Source: Companilactobacillus sp.
Lineage (GTDB): Bacteria; Bacillota; Bacilli; Lactobacillales; Lactobacillaceae
Direction: 5' to 3'
DNA: 64,000 nucleotides
Assembly (NCBI RefSeq): GCF_022484265.1
Contig: NZ_JAKVLR010000001.1
Span: 2,232,001 to 2,296,000 of the forward strand
Every line of letters starts with the position of its first letter. Position 1 is the first letter of the stretch. Position numbers and translations under genes: made by a program. The notes below the pieces were generated by a model that worked only from the letters and a program-made list of their open reading frames with translations, was not told the DNA's origin and did not search any database. Shown here in pieces: positions 8,367 to 17,487 of the stretch.

Positions 8367-9299
8367 ATGAGAATACAACAACTACAATATCTCGAAACCA
8401 TTGTCAGAACAGGCTCGATCAACGAAGCTGCCAAGCAATTGTATTTGACGCAACCCAGTTTATCCAACGCCATTAAAGAACTAGAATCAGAAATGGGCAT
8501 CAAAATTTTATTGCGCAGCAAGCTTGGAGTTTCTTTAACAGATGATGGACGCGAATTCATGGTCTATGCTCGACAAGTTTTAGATCAAGTCCAATTACTT
8601 GAAGGACGTTATGAAAAAAATACCGTCCGCAAGCAAGCTTTTTCAGTATCCGCCCAGCATTACGCTTTCGTAGTGCACGCCTTTGTCGAGTTGATCAAGA
8701 CAGTCAAGGCAGATGAATACAACTTCACTTTGCGAGAAACTGAGACCGAGAACATCTTAAGTGACTTGACGACGTTTAAAAGCGAATTGGGAATTTTGTA
8801 CTTGAACAATTTCAACCGCCAAGTTTTGCAAAAATTATTCAAGGAGCAGGATTTGGAGTTCACGCCTTTATTCAAAGCTACGCCGCACGTCTTTGTCGGT
8901 AGTCAGAATCCTTTGACTAAAAAAAGGACAGTCACACTAGAAGATTTAGTGGACTATCCTTATTTGTCATATGAACAAGGCGATAACAATTCATTTTATT
9001 TTTCTGAGGAGATTTTGAGTACGCTTGATCGTAAGAAAAACATCAAAGTGTCTGATCGGGCAACGATTTTTAACTTGATGGTCGGTTTAAACGGCTACAC
9101 CATCAGTTCCGGTATTATCAGTAACAAGTTAAACGATGACAAAATCGTAGCAATACCGCTAGAAGTTGACGACTCAATGACTCTCGGTTGGTTGAAGCAT
9201 CGCCAAATGGAACTGTCGCCAATCGCAGTCGACTACTTGAAAATGTTGAAGGAACACATCGAGGGATATGGATTTGCCATCATAGATGATGAAAAATAA
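8367..9299 (+). CDS. metR: LysR-type regulator of methionine genes (MetR/MtaR-like)
   Basis: A 310-residue LysR protein. The N-terminal winged helix (about 1-60, MRIQQLQYLETIVRTGSINEAAKQLYLTQPSLS...) resembles MtaR/CmbR of streptococci and lactococci. An effector domain (about 90-300) follows. It is transcribed divergently from metE with a perfect MET-box between them. This fits activation of metE-metF, probably with a homocysteine-type coinducer, and negative autoregulation through the box over its -35. AGGAG lies 7 bases before ATG 8367. The cysteine regulator CmbR is the nearest alternative, but the box favours MetR. Confidence 0.87.
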   Translation: MRIQQLQYLETIVRTGSINEAAKQLYLTQPSLSNAIKELESEMGIKILLRSKLGVSLTDDGREFMVYARQVLDQVQLLEGRYEKNTVRKQAFSVSAQHYAFVVHAFVELIKTVKADEYNFTLRETETENILSDLTTFKSELGILYLNNFNRQVLQKLFKEQDLEFTPLFKATPHVFVGSQNPLTKKRTVTLEDLVDYPYLSYEQGDNNSFYFSEEILSTLDRKKNIKVSDRATIFNLMVGLNGYTISSGIISNKLNDDKIVAIPLEVDDSMTLGWLKHRQMELSPIAVDYLKMLKEHIEGYGFAIIDDEK

Positions 9300-9315
9300 T
9301 TATTTTGCTATCAAT

Positions 9316-9681
9316 TGATTACAAAATGATTTTTCATATTTTGGGACAAACAGTATTTCGATAACTGGGGCTGTTTACCACAAGAATCATTTTGGATTTG
9401 CTCCCAAGAATTATGAATTATTGCTTGATGCGATGGAGAATGAACGATTGATAGATATTTTTCCAACTGAGAATTATCTAGGAGAAAATATAAAATTACT
9501 AGATTCGCCTGACATCGGAATTCTCAATAATGAGGAGTTAAAAGCGTTGGAAAAGGTTAGGAAAAAATTTCAAAATTTCGATAATCAAAAAATTATTGAA
9601 TATTCTGAGAGAAGAGAAGTATGGAAAAATTCAGAACTTCGTGAAGCTATTGACTATCAACCGTTGTTTGAGCTGGAGTAA
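9316..9681 (+). pseudogene. 5'-truncated Panacea (DUF4065/SocA-like) domain remnant
   Basis: The frame is open from the stop at 9313-9315 to 9681 but has no ATG and no ribosome site near its beginning; the first usable start would be an unsupported TTG at 9421. The translation (ITGAVYHKNHFGFAPKNYELLLDAM, then LNNEELKALEKVRKKF, then VWKNSELREAIDYQPLFELE in part) follows the order of Panacea domains (Y-x-K-x-x-F-G-P-V-P, then the helix before W-K-x-T, then I-D-Y). Those domains act as antitoxins or proteolysis adaptors. Roughly the first 20-30 residues are missing, so this looks like a decayed gene. Assignment was made by eye. Confidence 0.55.
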
Positions 9682-9694
9682 GTACTAATCATTA

Positions 9695-10174
9695 CTAAAG
9701 ATCCATTATGTAAAATCCATCCATTACGTTGCTGTGGTCGCTACTTTTGATTGGTCCATTCAGTCTGGTGAATCCAGCTTTGGAATAAATGTGTAATGCG
9801 GCTGTTAAATTGTGGTGTGTCTCCAAATATAGTTTTGAATATCCAGCATCTTTAGCTTTATCTTTAATTAAGTCAATTAACTTGTAGCTCAGTCCATGAC
9901 CACGTCCAGCTTCAGACAAGTACAATTTTTGTAGTTCGGCAACTTTATTGTTTAAGTCAAATTCTCCAAATCCTGCACCACCGAGGATTGTGCCGTTATC
10001 ATCAACTACGTAATATCCACGATTGGAGTTGCCAGTATAATATTGATCCAAAGTATCTAGATTCGTGTCGAAATAGGCAGTTCCGGGAATATCTAGTTTA
10101 GCAGCCTTTAAATCGGTTTGGAGAATCTGTTTAATAAATGGGGTATCTGATTTTTGTATTGGTCTGATTAACAT
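9695..10174 (-). CDS. GNAT family N-acetyltransferase
   Basis: A 159-residue acetyl-CoA-dependent acyltransferase. It has the GNAT order of strands and the acetyl-CoA loop around LSEAGRGHGLSYKLIDLI (R/Q-x-x-G-x-G/A variant), followed by LYLETHHNLTAALHIYSKAGFTRL, the usual B-motif ending. ATG 10174 is chosen because TTGGAGAC lies 8 bases upstream. A TTG five codons earlier has no such site. It converges on the Panacea remnant. The substrate is unknown; small-molecule or protein N-acetylation is all that can be said. Confidence 0.85.
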   Translation of the reverse strand: MLIRPIQKSDTPFIKQILQTDLKAAKLDIPGTAYFDTNLDTLDQYYTGNSNRGYYVVDDNGTILGGAGFGEFDLNNKVAELQKLYLSEAGRGHGLSYKLIDLIKDKAKDAGYSKLYLETHHNLTAALHIYSKAGFTRLNGPIKSSDHSNVMDGFYIMDL

Positions 10175-10221
10175 GGTAAAAGTCTCCAATTCATTTTAGA
10201 GACGTATTTTACCACTATACG

Positions 10222-10261
10222 AAAAAAAACTCGCTATCTAAAATTGATAGCGAGTTTTTTT
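10222..10261 (-). terminator. strong hairpin terminator downstream of the LysR gene
   Basis: ACTCGCTATC pairs with GATAGCGAGT, with A and T runs on both sides. On the minus strand it lies about 160 bases past the LysR stop and just before the GNAT promoter region. The 160 bases between hold nothing I recognise. Confidence 0.8.
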
Positions 10262-10418
10262 GAATTTCAGTTTTTGATGCTCTCTGATTTGAAACGAGCT
10301 TACAAAAGCAATTTCTTCCGCTTAACTATTGAATGCAATGATTCCACAATTCGCAAATCCTTCCATTCCTACGTTAATGCTCGGAAATTACCCGCTTTTG
10401 ACGCTCTCTTCATATTTC

Positions 10419-11330
10419 CTAGTAGTGGTCCGAAGAGATGTTTTCAACGTTTATTGTCTTCAGAATATCAATTAATTGCTCTTCCTCGGGCTTTAAGATG
10501 TAGCTTGAACGATAGACTATTGAGACGTTGAAGTTCTCTGGAATGGGATTTTTGATCTCTAAGCAGGTGATGTTGTCATCGTACTTATTGATCTCATCTC
10601 GTACCAAAACGCCGATGCCGATATTGGCTCTGACGAGACTTTTATACCAAGAGATATCTGGTGTCTTTTGGATGATCTCCGGGTTGATACCGGTGTGTTC
10701 AAAATAGTCATGCAAAATTCTTCCATGAATAAATTGTCCAGCAAAGTCGATAAATTTCTCATCAACGAGGTCTTTGAAGTCGACTGCCTGTTTTGATTGG
10801 GCTAGGGGATGCTGCGAACTGACGATGAGACTGAAAGGACGGCTCCCCAATTGCGTGACTTGAAAGTTTGGATTGTTGATCGGCAATAGCGAACCGATGA
10901 CAGCTACGTCAATGTCGCCATCTGCCAATTGTTTGAACAGTGCATTTGAACCACTTTCAAAAATTTGTAGTTTATCTAATAGATCGTTTTGAGCAATCTT
11001 GCCAACGACTTGTGGAAAATAAAGTGTCCCAATAATTGGCGGTAACCCAAACTTAATTTTTTGACTATCAGCAGCCTTGATCTCTTTGTGTGCGAGATCG
11101 AGGTTTTTTTGAATGGCTAAAGATTTTTCAAATAGAAGATATCCGGTTCTAGTTATTTCGGTTTTTTGATGGACACGGTCAACATTGACTAACTTGGTCT
11201 CGAATTCTTTTTCTAGACGCTTGATAGCTTGGGTGATCGTTGGTTGAGAAACGTTAAATATCTCCGCCACTTCAGTGTAGTTACGTTTTTCAACTAAGGT
11301 CCTGAAATAATCTAGATCCTTCGTATTCAT
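10419..11330 (-). CDS. LysR-type regulator, MleR-like
   Basis: A 303-residue LysR regulator with an N-terminal winged helix (MNTKDLDYFRTLVEKRNYTEVAEIFNVSQPTIT in part) and a full effector domain. It is the last gene of fumC - fumarate reductase - dicarboxylate transporter. It resembles MleR, the L-malate-responsive activator of malolactic genes, so sensing malate, fumarate or citrate and controlling this operon is likely. I start at ATG 11330 because GGAGGCAAATATG gives an ideal ribosome site. The frame is open further upstream, but that part overlaps the transporter gene. Confidence 0.82.
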   Translation of the reverse strand: MNTKDLDYFRTLVEKRNYTEVAEIFNVSQPTITQAIKRLEKEFETKLVNVDRVHQKTEITRTGYLLFEKSLAIQKNLDLAHKEIKAADSQKIKFGLPPIIGTLYFPQVVGKIAQNDLLDKLQIFESGSNALFKQLADGDIDVAVIGSLLPINNPNFQVTQLGSRPFSLIVSSQHPLAQSKQAVDFKDLVDEKFIDFAGQFIHGRILHDYFEHTGINPEIIQKTPDISWYKSLVRANIGIGVLVRDEINKYDDNITCLEIKNPIPENFNVSIVYRSSYILKPEEEQLIDILKTINVENISSDHY

Positions 11331-11344
11331 ATTTGCCTCCATCT

Positions 11345-12763
11345 TTACCACATTCCGATAAGTTTCATCCACATTGAACCGATAACGATCCAAATAATAA
11401 AGTAAAGTATACCGAGAATTGCGTTCATTCTCCACCATTCACTTTGTTTTACATAGCCGGAACCGTAAAGAATTGGTGCTGGTCCGTTACTGTAATGTGT
11501 TGTTGATGAATCCAAGTTACCGAAGAAACCAAGCATCAAGGCACCTAGCATTGGTGGAACTCCGGCTGAAATAGCTACGGCCAGGAAGGCACTGTACATA
11601 GCTGAGATGTGGGCTGTAGAACTGGCAAACAGGTAGTGAGTGTAGAAGTAAGCAACGAGCAAGATGATCATTACTAAGATCCAGTTCATACCCTTGAGAC
11701 TGCCACCGATGGCACCACTTAACCAAGGAATAAATCCAAGTTTGTTAAGTTGTGAAGCCATCATAACTAGGACTGAGAACCAAACTAATGTGTTCCAAGC
11801 GCCAGTTTCATGCAAGACATCACTCCAAGTTAGGATTCCCGAAAGGATCAAGAGTGAAAGAGCGATGAATGCTGTTAAGGTAGCATCGATTCCTAACATT
11901 CCGCCTAAGATCCAAAGAAGCAAGGCGATGATAAAAATTCCGGCCATCAATTTTTCAGGCAAAGTAATTTTGCCCATTTGTTCTAATTGTTCATCGGCCC
12001 ATTTTTTAGCATCAGGTGTCTTTTTGATTTCTGGTGGGTACATTTTGTAAATAACAAAAGGAATCACGATCAATGAAACTAAACCAGGTACTAATCCGGC
12101 TAAGAACCAGCCCATCCATGAAACGTGGATGCCCATTTGGCCAGCTAATGAAGCTGCCAGTGGGTTACCAGCCATGGCGGTCAAGAACATTGCTGCTGTG
12201 ATCATATCGCCGTGGAATTCAGCAAAAATCAAGAATGATCCCATTTTTCTTTCGGTTCCTTTTTTAGGATCAGAACCGAACTCTTCAGCTAGTGACTTGA
12301 TGATTGGATACATGATACCACCAGCACGAGCAGTGTTACTTGGTGTAGCAGGAGCGAGTATCAAGTCAACTCCAAGTAATGAGTAGGCAAGACCAAGAGT
12401 GCTTTTTCCAAAGGTCCGAACGAACAGTACGGCAATTCGTTTTCCTAGTCCAGTCTTGATAAAGCCGCGTGAGATGAAGAATGCCATGGCGATCAGCCAG
12501 ATGCTGGCATTACCAAATCCAACGATGGCAGTGTCCATCTTGACTGTTCCAGTCAAAACGGTCAGAGTAAATCCAATAATAGCGACCGCACCAATTGGTA
12601 GTGGTTGAGTGATACAGCCAATAATTGTCGCAACAAAAATGGCGAACATGTGCCAAGCCAAAAGGCTGACGCCAGCTGGTTTTATTGGTGAGAGAAACCA
12701 AATGATCAAACCAACGATGATAGGTGCTAGGAACTTTTTATAGTCCAAGCGTTGCAAAGTCAT
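11345..12763 (-). CDS. divalent anion:Na+ symporter (DASS) for di/tricarboxylates
   Basis: A 472-residue membrane protein with 11-13 helices, belonging to the CitT/SLC13 DASS family. It carries the S-N-T substrate/sodium signature (PATPSNTARAGG) and the matching second site (SSTTHYSNGPAPILYG). It begins 2 bases after the fumarate reductase stop, so it is translationally coupled. In this operon it probably imports malate, fumarate or citrate, or exchanges one for succinate. The exact substrate and direction are inferred. Confidence 0.9.
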   Translation of the reverse strand: MTLQRLDYKKFLAPIIVGLIIWFLSPIKPAGVSLLAWHMFAIFVATIIGCITQPLPIGAVAIIGFTLTVLTGTVKMDTAIVGFGNASIWLIAMAFFISRGFIKTGLGKRIAVLFVRTFGKSTLGLAYSLLGVDLILAPATPSNTARAGGIMYPIIKSLAEEFGSDPKKGTERKMGSFLIFAEFHGDMITAAMFLTAMAGNPLAASLAGQMGIHVSWMGWFLAGLVPGLVSLIVIPFVIYKMYPPEIKKTPDAKKWADEQLEQMGKITLPEKLMAGIFIIALLLWILGGMLGIDATLTAFIALSLLILSGILTWSDVLHETGAWNTLVWFSVLVMMASQLNKLGFIPWLSGAIGGSLKGMNWILVMIILLVAYFYTHYLFASSTAHISAMYSAFLAVAISAGVPPMLGALMLGFFGNLDSSTTHYSNGPAPILYGSGYVKQSEWWRMNAILGILYFIIWIVIGSMWMKLIGMW

Positions 12764-12765
12764 AG

Positions 12766-14166
12766 TTATTTAGCAGCCTTTGCTTGTAGATACTTGAAAG
12801 ATTGTTGTCCAGCTTGTCTCCCAAAAATAACTGTTTCAGCAATGGAATTTCCACCAATACGGTTGTTTCCATGCAATCCCCCAGCAATTTCCCCGGCTGC
12901 AAATAATCCTTCGATTACGTTGTTTTTTTCATCTAAAACTTGAGTCTTATCATTGATTGCTACGCCACCCATTGTGTAATGAACGGCAGGTGCAATATGA
13001 ATTGAGAAGAATGGTCCTTGTGAGATATCACGATCCATACCAGTTGTCCGATTGAATTCTTTGTCCCCATTTTTGACTGCTGAATTCCAAGTAGCAACTG
13101 TTTCTTCAAGCGTAACTGGATCGATGTCGATTTCTTTAGCCAATTCTTCTAGCGTTTGACCTGTAGTTACTAGTCCAACGTGGTCATAAAATTCGATAGC
13201 TTTAACACGGTCACGAATACCTTGGTCCAAGATCAAGTATGCTCCGTGTTCATTAAGGTCATCGATGGCAGCTGTAACATTTTTTCTGGTGTCGAGTTCG
13301 TTAACAAAACGTTTTCCAGCTTTGTTGACCAAGATAGCACCTTCACCACGAACAGCTTCACCAATCAGGAATGGATGATCAGTATCTTGTTGAACGGTAG
13401 GGTGGACTTGGACTTGGTCCATGTCGACTAGTTTTGCGCCAACGTCACTAGCAAGTTTGATACCGTCACCAGTTGCGCCAGGTTGGTTAGTAGTCTTGTA
13501 ACCTTTGAGGTCAGGACGATATTTAATTAACAAGTCTTGGTTGGCTGCGAAGCCTCCAGTGGCTAAAACAACAGCATTAGTTCTGATCTCGGTAGTTCTA
13601 GCATCGATGTCTAAGGTAACGCTAGAAACTTTCCCGTCAGTTTGATTGATCTTTGTTACGTAGACGTCAGTGAATAATGGAATCTTTTCTTTTTCAACTT
13701 GTTTGAGCAATTCTTCAACTAGGAATCCACCGATTGGTGCCATTGAACTAGGACGGTGAGTTCTCATTACGCTCATACCACCAGTGATGGTAAGGTCGTC
13801 CAAAATAATGCCATGGTTAGCTAACCAGTCGATAGCTAGAGCTGAGTGAGTGGTGAAATATTTGAGCAATTCAGGATTGTTCTTTTTGCCACCGCCATTA
13901 AAAGTATCGTTGTAAAAATCTTCCATATTATCAACGATCTTGTGGTCGAGTTGTACGTAGGTTTCGGAAGCGTTCATACCAGATGAAGCACGAGTCGTAT
14001 TACCACCGATCGCGTCCATTTTTTCCAAAATAACTGGTTTGAGTCCTAATTCGTGTGCTTGTAGTGCGGCTGTAAGTCCAGTCCCACCAGAACCAACAAT
14101 GATCAAGTCATAGTAGTCCATCAGTTGGTTAATGTTAGTAGGTTGAAATTTGTATTTTTCTGCCAT
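12766..14166 (-). CDS. soluble fumarate reductase flavoprotein subunit
   Basis: A 466-residue FAD enzyme of the fumarate reductase/succinate dehydrogenase flavoprotein family. The Rossmann motif DLIIVGSGGTGLTAAL is near residue 19. EKMDAIGGNTTRASSGMNAS and a C-terminal GNNRIGGNSIAETVIFGRQAG follow. It has no heme or covalent-FMN domain and no membrane-anchor or iron-sulphur genes beside it, so it is a cytosolic single-subunit type reducing fumarate to succinate as an electron sink. Fumarase lies immediately upstream, a dicarboxylate carrier downstream. AAGGATATC precedes ATG 14166. Other 2-enoate reductases of this family are possible but less likely here. Confidence 0.88.
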   Translation of the reverse strand: MAEKYKFQPTNINQLMDYYDLIIVGSGGTGLTAALQAHELGLKPVILEKMDAIGGNTTRASSGMNASETYVQLDHKIVDNMEDFYNDTFNGGGKKNNPELLKYFTTHSALAIDWLANHGIILDDLTITGGMSVMRTHRPSSMAPIGGFLVEELLKQVEKEKIPLFTDVYVTKINQTDGKVSSVTLDIDARTTEIRTNAVVLATGGFAANQDLLIKYRPDLKGYKTTNQPGATGDGIKLASDVGAKLVDMDQVQVHPTVQQDTDHPFLIGEAVRGEGAILVNKAGKRFVNELDTRKNVTAAIDDLNEHGAYLILDQGIRDRVKAIEFYDHVGLVTTGQTLEELAKEIDIDPVTLEETVATWNSAVKNGDKEFNRTTGMDRDISQGPFFSIHIAPAVHYTMGGVAINDKTQVLDEKNNVIEGLFAAGEIAGGLHGNNRIGGNSIAETVIFGRQAGQQSFKYLQAKAAK

Positions 14167-14184
14167 GATATCCTTCTTAAAAAA

Positions 14185-15570
14185 TTATTTTTGATCAATA
14201 TTTGTCATGTTGATAGGTACGACCCATTCGTCAAATTGTTCAGGTGTTAGTAATCCTGATTTGACGGCTGCTTCACGCAATGATGTACCTTCTTTTTGAG
14301 CATCTTGAGCAATTGTGGCACTTTCGTGATAACCGATATGTGGAGATAAAGCAGTAACAGTCATCAATGATTGTTCAACTAATTCTTCCATACGATCTGA
14401 GTTAACTGTTAGACCGTGGATCATCTTGTCGGCAAATCCAGTCATTGTTCCAGCTAATAATTCAGCTGATTCTAGGAATGCGCTGATCAAGACTGGCTTG
14501 TAGACGTTCATCTCAAAGTTTCCTTGTGATGATGCCATGTCGACAACGACGTCATTTTCCATGACACGAACGGCTGCCATGGTGATAGCTTCAGCTTGAG
14601 TAGGGTTAACTTTACCAGGCATGATCGATGAGCCAGGTTCGTTAGCAGGGATGTTCAATTCGCCATAACCTGAACGAGGACCAGAACCTAAGAATCTAAT
14701 ATCGTTGGCGATCTTCATCAAATCAGCTGCTAAAGTCTTGATAGCACCGTGAACAACGTTTAGTCCTGAATGATGTGCTAGACCATAGAACTTGTTAGTA
14801 TCGGCAGTAAATTCAACGCCGTATAATTTGCTCATTTCTGAAGCAATGATGTCAGCAAATCCTGGTGCAGCATTTAAACCAGTACCAACGGCTGTTCCAC
14901 CCATTGCCAATTCGCCAAGCGTAGGATTTAATTCTTTTAAATATGAGAGATCATGTTCAAGAGCTGAAACATAGCCACTAACTTCTTGTCCAAAAGTTAA
15001 TGGAGTGGCATCTTGCAAGTGAGTCCGACCGATTTTAACTGTGCGCCAGTACTTGTCTTGTTTGACTTTTAGTTCAGCAATTAAGTGTTCAAGTGATTCT
15101 TCCAATTTATCAACTGCGACTGAAGCAGTGATGTTCATTGCTGTTGGGAAAATATCGTTTGAACTTTGACCTTTGTTGACATCATCGTTAGGCAAAATTT
15201 CGATGTCAGGGTTGATCTTAGCAGCCATGTGGGCAACTACTTCATTACAGTTCATGTTAGTTTGTGTACCTGAACCTGTTTGATAAATTACCAATGGGAA
15301 ATCTTTTCTAAGATCTTCGTCATCTAAAGCCAAAAGTTTGTCGATAGCTTCAACAATCAAATCAGCCTTATCTGCATCGATCGATTTAACTTCTTTATTA
15401 GCAATCGCAGCGGCCTTCTTAATTTGTAGCAAAGCCTTGATGATTTCAAGCGGCATCTTTTCGCCGGTAGGGAAGTTGTTACGTGAACGTTCTGTTTGTG
15501 CTCCCCAGAGTGCTGTTTCAGGAATCTTAACCTCGCCTAAGGTATCTGATTCAGTTCTAAAATTTGTCAT
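14185..15570 (-). CDS. fumC: class II fumarate hydratase
   Basis: A 461-residue, iron-independent fumarase that interconverts L-malate and fumarate. It shows the superfamily signature GSSIMPGKVNPTQ, the conserved TQTNMNCNEV and the HLQDATPLTFGQE segment. It is the first gene of a minus-strand operon continuing with fumarate reductase, a DASS carrier and a LysR regulator. The operon forms the malate to fumarate to succinate branch that re-oxidises NADH. GGAGGGACCAG precedes ATG 15570. Confidence 0.96.
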   Translation of the reverse strand: MTNFRTESDTLGEVKIPETALWGAQTERSRNNFPTGEKMPLEIIKALLQIKKAAAIANKEVKSIDADKADLIVEAIDKLLALDDEDLRKDFPLVIYQTGSGTQTNMNCNEVVAHMAAKINPDIEILPNDDVNKGQSSNDIFPTAMNITASVAVDKLEESLEHLIAELKVKQDKYWRTVKIGRTHLQDATPLTFGQEVSGYVSALEHDLSYLKELNPTLGELAMGGTAVGTGLNAAPGFADIIASEMSKLYGVEFTADTNKFYGLAHHSGLNVVHGAIKTLAADLMKIANDIRFLGSGPRSGYGELNIPANEPGSSIMPGKVNPTQAEAITMAAVRVMENDVVVDMASSQGNFEMNVYKPVLISAFLESAELLAGTMTGFADKMIHGLTVNSDRMEELVEQSLMTVTALSPHIGYHESATIAQDAQKEGTSLREAAVKSGLLTPEQFDEWVVPINMTNIDQK

Positions 15571-15883
15571 TGTGCTGGTCCCTCCAAATGTAATTTCTCA
15601 ATTCATATCCTTGTGATATTTGTATCATAAAGGTGACTTAAGATTATAGTCAAATGTTAAATATGCTATTAATAAAATTTATGAGGTTGATATATCAGCT
15701 GTTTAAGGAGTGCGGTCTTGCGTAACAGAATATTTTTTCAAAAAAATAAAAGTTTATTGGTTCACAATAAGCGTGGATAACCTCATGAAGATATTATCCA
15801 CTAATTAGCCTCAAAACTCTTTTAAAAAGCATTTTTTCCATTCAAAACTGATATATTGATAGTAGAAAGTCAGGTGAGATCAG
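15571..15883. promoter_or_regulatory. divergent regulatory region with palindromes
   Basis: A 313-base AT-rich gap between fumC (minus) and the MFS gene (plus). It contains TGATATATCA (15688-15697), a near relative at about 15848, and a perfect inverted repeat GTGGATAA / TTATCCAC (15773-15780 and 15794-15801). No gene is visible. These are candidate operators for the LysR regulator or for control of the exporter; which protein binds is unknown. Confidence 0.5.
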
Positions 15884-17440
15884 ATGGGAAAAACTAATAA
15901 TCGACGTTGGTTCGCTTTAACGGCGCTGTGCATTGCTGTCTTCATGTCGTTATTGGATTCGACAATTGTCAATGTAGCTTTGCCGACGATTCAAATGGAA
16001 CTCAAAGCTTCATATACTGAACTTCAATGGATCATTAATGCTTATACCTTAGCGTTTGCGATGTGTTTGTTGTTGGCATCGAAATTTGGCGACCTGTTTG
16101 GCCGGAAAAAAATCTTTCTGATCTCGCTCACGATTTTTACCGTTGGGTCATTGGGCTCAGCACTTTCACCGACAGCACTAACTTTAAATCTCGCTCGTGT
16201 GTTCCAAGGTATCGGTGGAGCAGGGATGATGAGCTTATCCATGACTATCGTTGCAGAAACGTTTGATGACCGAGAACGTGGCATTGCTTTTGGCGTCTGG
16301 AGTTCAGTCGTCGGTGTCGCTACGGCATTAGGCCCGGTAATTGGCGGATATTTGATCAAAGTGTCGAGTTGGCGGTCGATTTTTAGTATCAACATTCCAA
16401 TCGGCATTATCGCAATTATCATGACTTTTAAATTCGTTGATGAGACCTTTGGAAATCGTGGTGAAAAAATCGATTGGTGGGGCATGTCAATTTCCACTGT
16501 CATGATTTTTTACCTAGTCTTCGGATTGGTCCAAAAGGAGACCCACGTCAACTGGACTTGGGGTAATCCGCATGTTTGGCCTTGTTTTCTAGTCGGATTG
16601 GTACTATTAATAATCTTTATCATCATTGAAAAACGGATCAAACAACCGATGGTCGATCTGGCAATTTTTAAATCGTGGGCCTTTAACGGCACGGCAATTG
16701 CTTCATTTTGTCTGGGTGCTGGATTGTATGCCTACTTTACTTATATGACGATCTGGATGCAGAACTATCTCAATTACTCGGCGGAGCAGACTGGTATCAG
16801 ACAGTTAGCAATCGGATTGATGAGTCTGATCATTGGACCGATTGCTGGAATCATGTCGAATCGATTTGCTAAACGCTGGTTGATCGGTGGAGGACTTCTG
16901 ATTATCTCTCTAGGACTGTTTGAAATCGTTCGAGTCGTATCGCTGCAAGTGAGCTACATTGATTTTGTTGCTGGCTTTATCATTATTGGTATCGGTAATG
17001 CCATCGTGAATCCACCGTTGTCGGCGGCGGCCATGGAAAGTGTTGACCAAAGATTCGTCGGAATTGCTAGTGGAGTCGTAAACGTTTTTCGTCAACTGGG
17101 AAGTACCTTTGGAATCGTGATTTTAGGACTAATTTTGAGCAACGGTTATCAAAATGGCATCGCAAAATATGTTGCTAATTTGGAAGTTTCAAAAACTGCT
17201 AAACAGGGAATCATCAACGCCTTGCAGTCAGGTGGTCCCGTCAGCAATAAAGAAGTATTCAAAGTCGTTCAATCGTATTTGAATCATTTGACCAATGGCA
17301 GTCAGTTAGCACAACAATTAAAAATCGCAATATTCAAAGCATTCAACCAGGGCTATATTCAAGTCCTCTATGTTTCGATAGGTATCATTTTACTGGGAGC
17401 TGTCGTAGCAGTTTTAACTATTAAAAAGAGAGCAAAATAA
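15884..17440 (+). CDS. MFS multidrug exporter, DHA2 (EmrB/QacA) family, 14 helices
   Basis: A 518-residue proton-driven exporter. Motif D1 (LDSTIVNVALPTI) lies in helix 1, motif A (SKFGDLFGRKK) after helix 2 and motif C (ALGPVIGGYLI) in helix 5, with 14 hydrophobic segments in all. AGGTGAGATCAG lies upstream of ATG 15884. It is divergent from fumC and convergent with alsD, with no adjacent TetR or MarR gene of its own. It is a second DHA2 protein in this window, clearly different in sequence from the one at the left edge. Substrate unknown. Confidence 0.92.
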   Translation: MGKTNNRRWFALTALCIAVFMSLLDSTIVNVALPTIQMELKASYTELQWIINAYTLAFAMCLLLASKFGDLFGRKKIFLISLTIFTVGSLGSALSPTALTLNLARVFQGIGGAGMMSLSMTIVAETFDDRERGIAFGVWSSVVGVATALGPVIGGYLIKVSSWRSIFSINIPIGIIAIIMTFKFVDETFGNRGEKIDWWGMSISTVMIFYLVFGLVQKETHVNWTWGNPHVWPCFLVGLVLLIIFIIIEKRIKQPMVDLAIFKSWAFNGTAIASFCLGAGLYAYFTYMTIWMQNYLNYSAEQTGIRQLAIGLMSLIIGPIAGIMSNRFAKRWLIGGGLLIISLGLFEIVRVVSLQVSYIDFVAGFIIIGIGNAIVNPPLSAAAMESVDQRFVGIASGVVNVFRQLGSTFGIVILGLILSNGYQNGIAKYVANLEVSKTAKQGIINALQSGGPVSNKEVFKVVQSYLNHLTNGSQLAQQLKIAIFKAFNQGYIQVLYVSIGIILLGAVVAVLTIKKRAK

Positions 17441-17482
17441 AAGCTATTGTCGATCAATTTAATTGATCAGCAATAGCTTTTT
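17440..17482. terminator. bidirectional terminator between MFS gene and alsD
   Basis: AAAGCTATTG...GATCAATT pairs with AATTGATC...CAATAGCTTTTT. Confidence 0.85.
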
Positions 17483-17487
17483 ATGTT

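Noticed and set aside
10244..10531. 95-residue plus-strand frame after the terminator at 10.24 kb
   Set aside because: It starts inside the terminator, overlaps the end of the LysR gene on the other strand and has no ribosome site.
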